Assembly (NCBI GenBank): GCA_010645155.1
Contig: JAAGOF010000234.1
Coordinates: 530,221 to 594,220, forward strand
Length of the DNA stretch: 64,000 nt
Reading direction: 5' to 3'
Source: Tigriopus japonicus
Lineage: Eukaryota > Arthropoda > Copepoda > Harpacticoida > Harpacticidae
Shown: positions 59,713 to 64,000 of the stretch, in pieces
Numbering within the stretch: the stretch's first letter is position 1
How the letters are laid out: each line of letters opens with the position of its first letter
Program-made: the position numbers and the translations under genes
Notes under the pieces: generated by a model
Database searches by the model: none
The model's input: the letters and a program-made list of their open reading frames with translations, nothing else
Told to the model about the DNA's origin: nothing

Positions 59713-62118
59713 TCACATCTCGGGATATGCGGGTGTATGTGGATGCTGATGTTGAGAATGATGGGACATCGATGCATGATGACCACTGTGATGCGGGTAT
59801 CCACCATAATTCTGACCATATGCCTGATCCGGATGCATTTGTTGTTGCTGCTGTTGTTGTTGCATTTGATAGCCACCCCCATACATCATGGGACCATTTT
59901 GAGGGGGACCATGATGTTGAAGATTCCCCGAGTTGGCACCATGGTGCATGTTCGACATGTGACTATTGGTTGAGTGATGCAGGGAAGGCTGTTGATGATG
60001 CATGGGATGGGTGCCAGGTTGAGTCATACTCTGTACGTGATGGGGATGAGGCATTTGCAAAGGCATCATGGACCCCGATGTGGGAGGCTGGAACATTTGA
60101 CCACCATTAGTGAAGTCCCCGGGATTGGCGCCCAGGTAGCTGTTCCCCGTGCTGTTATTGCTAGAGCCACCCGAATTGGGCATGGACCATGCATCCACTA
60201 TGCAAGGTGCTTCTGCAGGTGGGGAGCGCATCATGGGCACGCCCATATGCGATTGGCTATCAAATGGATTGGAATCTGCCGAATTCGATGAGCGCGACCT
60301 TGACGAGGGTGTGACACTGTGAGGGTTGGACGAGGATTGGGACGAGTATCCTGGGAATGCTGAAGTATCCATAGAGAAATTGCCAACAACAGCATCGTCT
60401 TCGGCGCCATTGGCACCCAAAACCTCGTTGGAAATGTTTTCGAATTCGTCGTCGAATTGCCGCTCGAAACTTCCTTGAATGTCATTCAGGAGATCTTGGA
60501 TGGTGGAATCCTCAAGCTGAGAGGTGGAAATGGTCCCGTTATTGGTGGGAGGAGGAAGAGTAGGTGTCGTCAGTTTGGGCTCCGGTTTGGGCGGGGGTTC
60601 CGAGATCTTTTGCTTGGCAGTCGAGGAAAGTTTGGCCGAGTTCTTTGGTTTCCGACCCGCGTTGGATTTGGCTTTCGTTTTGGTGGTGGGCTTCACAGGT
60701 GCTGGAGGGGGCAAAAGGGGTGGGCCCAACGAGGGCGAGGGCACTTGTTCGTGGACAACTTTGACATCTTTGACTTCTGGCTTTGGCTTGATATGATTGA
60801 GATACTCTCCACTAAGAATGGGGTCGAGCTCATTCAGAATCTTGAGACCCTCGATGAACTCCGGCTCCCATTCTTGACTTTTGCCCTTGAGGCATTCGCG
60901 GTCGATTCGCAAGAACTTGATTTCCTTCAGCAAATCAGCCTTGCTGAACTTTTGGAAACCTGCCTTCTCGCCCGCTACGGAATGATCTTTCCAATACTTG
61001 ACATAATCCACGCCTTGAGGATCAAACACCTTGGGTTCGGCCCGGTTTTTGGGCTCACTGACACTGGGACCGGCTGGAGTGGGACCGGCTTGAGCGACAC
61101 TGGCCTTCTTTCCCACTTTCTTGGCCGCTGGGCTGGTCTTTTTGAGACTGGACTTGCGTTGAGCGGCTCGAGCGGCTTTGTTGAATCGGGCAATACACTC
61201 ACTCGTCAATTCGTAATGATATGGATTGATGCAAATGGTGTCCGTCATTACAGCCTCCTCGGGAGGTTTTATCAGGGCGGGATATTGACACTGGACCGTA
61301 GACTTGATGTCGTTATGAAAGACAATATTGGGCCAACGAAACGTCTGGCAGAGAATGATTTGCGGAAACACCTTCTTGGTCCCTCCGTTGCCGGGCTTTT
61401 GCACTGTCATTCGCCCATCTTTGGGCCGACCCACACTCACGCACGTGGAATCAGTGGCCTGATCGCGTACCACCTGGGCCCATTGCTCGGGTAAGCCATC
61501 GGTCTGGAACACTTTCCTCGTCAGGTTCAAAAGGGCTCGCTCGGCGAACTCTGCCTCTTGGAACTCTTCACTTTGCGAGCCCAAGAGTCGCAACACAAAG
61601 TCCCGCATCTGTTGCTCCTTATTCTGAGTGGGCGTATGACTCTTGTCCGACGCCGGTTCCGAACTAGTCGACGGGGACGGAGTCGGAACACCTTGGGAGG
61701 GGCGAATTGACCCGTTCAACGGGACATTCATGTCGGGTCGAGCCGTGTTTTTGGCCGCAGCTTCCTCCCGCCGGGCTTGAGCCGATTTGCGTTTACGCGG
61801 TGCTTTGGGCTTTTTAGAGGCGGGAGTGGCCTTGGACGTGGCTGAACTCGTCGGTGGCAAGGGCACACTCGGAAGGGCGGGCATTCCCGGAGGTGGAACT
61901 GGAGGGAAATGAGGTAAATCACCCCCAAAAAACGGAGGCGGTCCGGAGGACGAGACGGAAGGAGCAACGGGTGCGGGATGATAGAATGCGGGCCCGTGGT
62001 GCGGCTGTGTGGGTTCAAAATGCGGCTGAGCCGGATTCAAAGGCACGGGCTGGAAGCTGAGCATGTTGTAGCCGGGAGGAGAGCCGCTCGAATTGTGATG
62101 GGAGGCGTGGTGGTCCAT
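59713..62118 (-). CDS. Smad-type MH1-domain protein lacking an MH2 domain
   Basis: A single exon of 801 residues from an ATG at 62118 (the frame upstream has only a GTG) to TGA at 59715-59713. Residues 1-165 are Pro/His/Ser-rich with a basic stretch KKPKAPRKRKSAQARR. Residues about 171-303 form an MH1 domain: FAERALLNLTRKV, TCVSVGRPKDGRMTVQ, the RWPN (Smad RWPD) strand, and CINPYHYEL (Smad CVNPYHYxR). The four zinc ligands of Smad MH1 are present (Cys226, Cys277, Cys296, His301). The hairpin that contacts DNA is a few residues longer than in Smad3. A basic linker follows, then a helical block at about 385-470 (VDYVKYWKDHS, FSKADLLKEIKFLRIDRECL), an acidic stretch near 580-620 and a His/Met/Gln-rich tail. 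No MH2 domain is encoded. It is probably a nuclear DNA-binding factor; the function is inferred from the domain. Confidence 0.85.
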   Translation of the reverse strand: MDHHASHHNSSGSPPGYNMLSFQPVPLNPAQPHFEPTQPHHGPAFYHPAPVAPSVSSSGPPPFFGGDLPHFPPVPPPGMPALPSVPLPPTSSATSKATPASKKPKAPRKRKSAQARREEAAAKNTARPDMNVPLNGSIRPSQGVPTPSPSTSSEPASDKSHTPTQNKEQQMRDFVLRLLGSQSEEFQEAEFAERALLNLTRKVFQTDGLPEQWAQVVRDQATDSTCVSVGRPKDGRMTVQKPGNGGTKKVFPQIILCQTFRWPNIVFHNDIKSTVQCQYPALIKPPEEAVMTDTICINPYHYELTSECIARFNKAARAAQRKSSLKKTSPAAKKVGKKASVAQAGPTPAGPSVSEPKNRAEPKVFDPQGVDYVKYWKDHSVAGEKAGFQKFSKADLLKEIKFLRIDRECLKGKSQEWEPEFIEGLKILNELDPILSGEYLNHIKPKPEVKDVKVVHEQVPSPSLGPPLLPPPAPVKPTTKTKAKSNAGRKPKNSAKLSSTAKQKISEPPPKPEPKLTTPTLPPPTNNGTISTSQLEDSTIQDLLNDIQGSFERQFDDEFENISNEVLGANGAEDDAVVGNFSMDTSAFPGYSSQSSSNPHSVTPSSRSRSSNSADSNPFDSQSHMGVPMMRSPPAEAPCIVDAWSMPNSGGSSNNSTGNSYLGANPGDFTNGGQMFQPPTSGSMMPLQMPHPHHVQSMTQPGTHPMHHQQPSLHHSTNSHMSNMHHGANSGNLQHHGPPQNGPMMYGGGYQMQQQQQQQQMHPDQAYGQNYGGYPHHSGHHASMSHHSQHQHPHTPAYPEM

Positions 62119-63973
62119 ACTTATGATGGACGATCCGGAGACTGGCTTTTGACCGGGGAACCCGCTCTCCGGAACTCTGAAGGAGGCGTGGATGCGGGCG
62201 TGACACACGGGAAACTAAGTGGGGGCTGGAGCCACAAGCCAACGCTCCTCATCCGTCTTCATTGATTATTTTGGCCTTTTTTATGATGATCAGCCTTTGG
62301 ACACACACTCACTCACTCACTTTGTTAGCGTGACTGTGGGAGGAGGAGGGCATGGGGTGGTTCAGTGGTTCAGTGAGTCAGTCAGCTCGCCAAAGGAAAA
62401 CAGCCAGGGCGGGAAGGGCCCATGAAAAACCAACACCAATCTTCCTGGGCCAAACTGGAGAGCCAACGGCTGAAATGGCTCAGCCAAGTTATGGGAGAGC
62501 GAAAAGCGAGAGCGAGCCAGGGGAAAGCGTGTTGTTGATGTTGGTTGTAAAATCATTCAGGGAGACGATCTGATCTGAAGCCAGAAAGATGCGAACAGAC
62601 TGGAACGTTTTTCAAATCCCTCTTCCATGCCAAAACGTATGATCTTGGGAGAAGAAATCAAAATAATTTAATCATTGGATCGTTCCATTCCAAAAAATAT
62701 GACACCTTTGGTGCTTAACTCCATCGCTTTGGTCGCTTCGTCAAAATCTAAAACCAAAAATATCTTCTGAGTCATGTCATAGAGAATACCTTGAAATTTG
62801 GTTTCATGAATATTTGAATTGTTTCCAACTTCAGTCTTTCCTTCTAGAGATATTTATGGAGCCTTTAAAAGGATCTTTATTGCAAGATGTTTTGTCATTA
62901 CAATTCTAAAATATACAAGAAAACATAGGTCCAAATTTTGAGAAAATAATTTTATCTATTACTAACTATTTCTGGCAGTTACACGCAATTTTCTTAACTC
63001 AATATCAATTTCAAAAACTTTTCATTGAACCGAAGTTTGACTTTAAAGTAGGTCGTCATCCTTTTCTAGGTAAAAGAACGAATCTGAAAATTTTGACCTA
63101 AAAATCGAAAACAAAAGTATTGGCGAGTGAAAAAAACTTAAAAAAATGGCCTTTTGAATGACAAATCGAGAACAAAAAACTTTCTTGCCCATTTGCAGCT
63201 TTAAATAGTTGCTTTTGGACATATTTTTAATTGAAAACCTTCTTTTTCCAATTTTCCAACCTTTCCCTTTCCCTGTAATGATCATCTTTCAGCTAAACAC
63301 ATTTTTTTAGTTTGTTTGATTATTGATTTCAAACTGTTAAACTCATTTGAATATTTTTTTTTGGGGGGGGGGGATGTTTTATTCAAGTTTGCTTGACATG
63401 TTAGACATGTGGTTCAAAATTAAGCTCATATTTGCCACAGTTCTATAAAAATCATATTTTTTTATCAGAACTCTTTCGTGACTGTTACAGTATTCTGTTC
63501 TCTTGATAGTGCTCAAGTTATTACTAAACGATTTGGGGTAACTCTGGGTCATATCATTGATGGCAAGTCCTTCAAAAATATTTTTCCATTCCCTCTTTGC
63601 CTTCTTCGCGGCTCCAGTTTGTTGTCAAATAAAGGCCTACAAATTAATTTGAGATCATGTAATTACTTGTTTACTTTGGCCAGAATGGCTACCAAAACCA
63701 TGGCTGTCCCGTAGATATTATCTGTACTTCAAAATTAGAGATCACGGAATAAAAAAAAAAAAGATCAATAGTTGTTCCTACTTTTTCACACCTGTTGTGA
63801 GGCTCCCTGGGCTCTCTGATGACGTCACTCCATCTCTATCGCATCTCATATCAACAAACATTTTACATCATCAATCATCATCAACATCATCATTATAATC
63901 GCTTAAGAAGAAAGGAAGAGATTGAAGGCGGGATTGTGATTCCTTGAACCCCCGCATCGAATCTCACGGCATC
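62119..63973. other. AT-rich spacer at the right end
   Basis: It contains the MH1 gene upstream region with a short CACT repeat near 62303-62318, a poly-G run near 63363-63373, and AT-rich sequence. A consensus CRE lies at 63820-63827. I see no gene in it. Confidence 0.45.
63820..63827. promoter_or_regulatory. CRE palindrome TGACGTCA before the right-edge gene
   Basis: A perfect CREB/ATF consensus about 150 bp upstream of the ATG at 63974. Function is inferred from motif and position. Confidence 0.35.
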
Positions 63974-64000
63974 ATGGAGAACTACGACAAATCTCAGCGC
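63974..64000 (+). CDS. First codons of a gene cut by the window edge
   Basis: ATG at 63974 in the context GGCATC-ATG-G opens MENYDKSQR up to the last base. A GC-richer leader and a CRE lie just upstream, as expected for a promoter. Nine residues are too few to name a product. Confidence 0.4.

Noticed and set aside
60457..61494. 345-codon plus-strand frame opposite the MH1 gene
   Set aside because: It is Gly/Phe/Leu-rich as expected from the reverse complement of Pro/Lys/Ser-rich coding sequence. The minus strand has the recognisable domain.
62119..62208. Upstream extension of the MH1 protein by 30 residues
   Set aside because: It would need a GTG start. The first ATG is at 62118.

Overview
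This is a eukaryotic nuclear window. It has spliced genes with GT-AG introns, most only 63-76 bp long, separated by AT-rich spacers full of small inverted-repeat transposons. The genes are animal genes: cytoplasmic dynein heavy chain, Bicaudal-D, LIN52, RPAP2, TM9SF4, ABHD16A, translin, NIFK, CCDC134 and CCT4. A small secreted chitin-binding protein and a short TTAGG-type telomere-like tract point to an arthropod. I favour a crustacean, perhaps a copepod, but that is inference and the species cannot be named from sequence alone.

Layout. 1-1.9 kb: a possible last exon at the left edge and a small peritrophin-like gene (+). 2.7-5.1 kb: Bicaudal-D (-). 5.1-15.1 kb: a gene-poor stretch holding two long-inverted-repeat elements and three hAT-like elements with exact 8-bp target duplications. 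15.1-29.4 kb: complete cytoplasmic dynein heavy chain 1 (+, six exons, 4636 residues). 29.5-31.7 kb: lin-52 (-), whose stop codon lies 107 bp from the dynein stop. 32.8-36.3 kb: RPAP2 (+), with one hAT-like element nested in another inside intron 2. 36.9-38.8 kb: TM9SF4 (-). 38.8-42.5 kb: spacer with a hairpin repeat and two more hAT-like elements, one a near-identical copy of the element at 10.1 kb. 42.5-45.3 kb: ABHD16A (+, nine exons). 45.5-49.9 kb: a large ALMS-motif protein (-). 50.6-51.4 kb: translin (+, one exon). 51.6-52.3 kb: a mariner relic. 52.9-54.8 kb: NIFK and CCDC134 (-). 56.0-57.9 kb: CCT4 (+). 58.1-59.1 kb: an unrecognised coiled-coil protein (-). 59.7-62.1 kb: an 801-residue protein with a Smad-type MH1 DNA-binding domain but no MH2 domain (-). 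63.97 kb: the first codons of a gene that runs off the window.

Most genes are housekeeping genes of unrelated pathways. The one functional link is that Bicaudal-D, a dynein cargo adaptor, and the dynein heavy chain lie head to head about 10 kb apart. The most unusual items are the MH1-only protein, the chitin-binding domain that seems to have lost one specific disulfide pair, the stop-free 72-bp dynein intron, and a group of hAT-like non-autonomous elements whose ends and target duplications can be read directly. I saw no convincing tRNA, rRNA, CRISPR array, virus or toxin gene.
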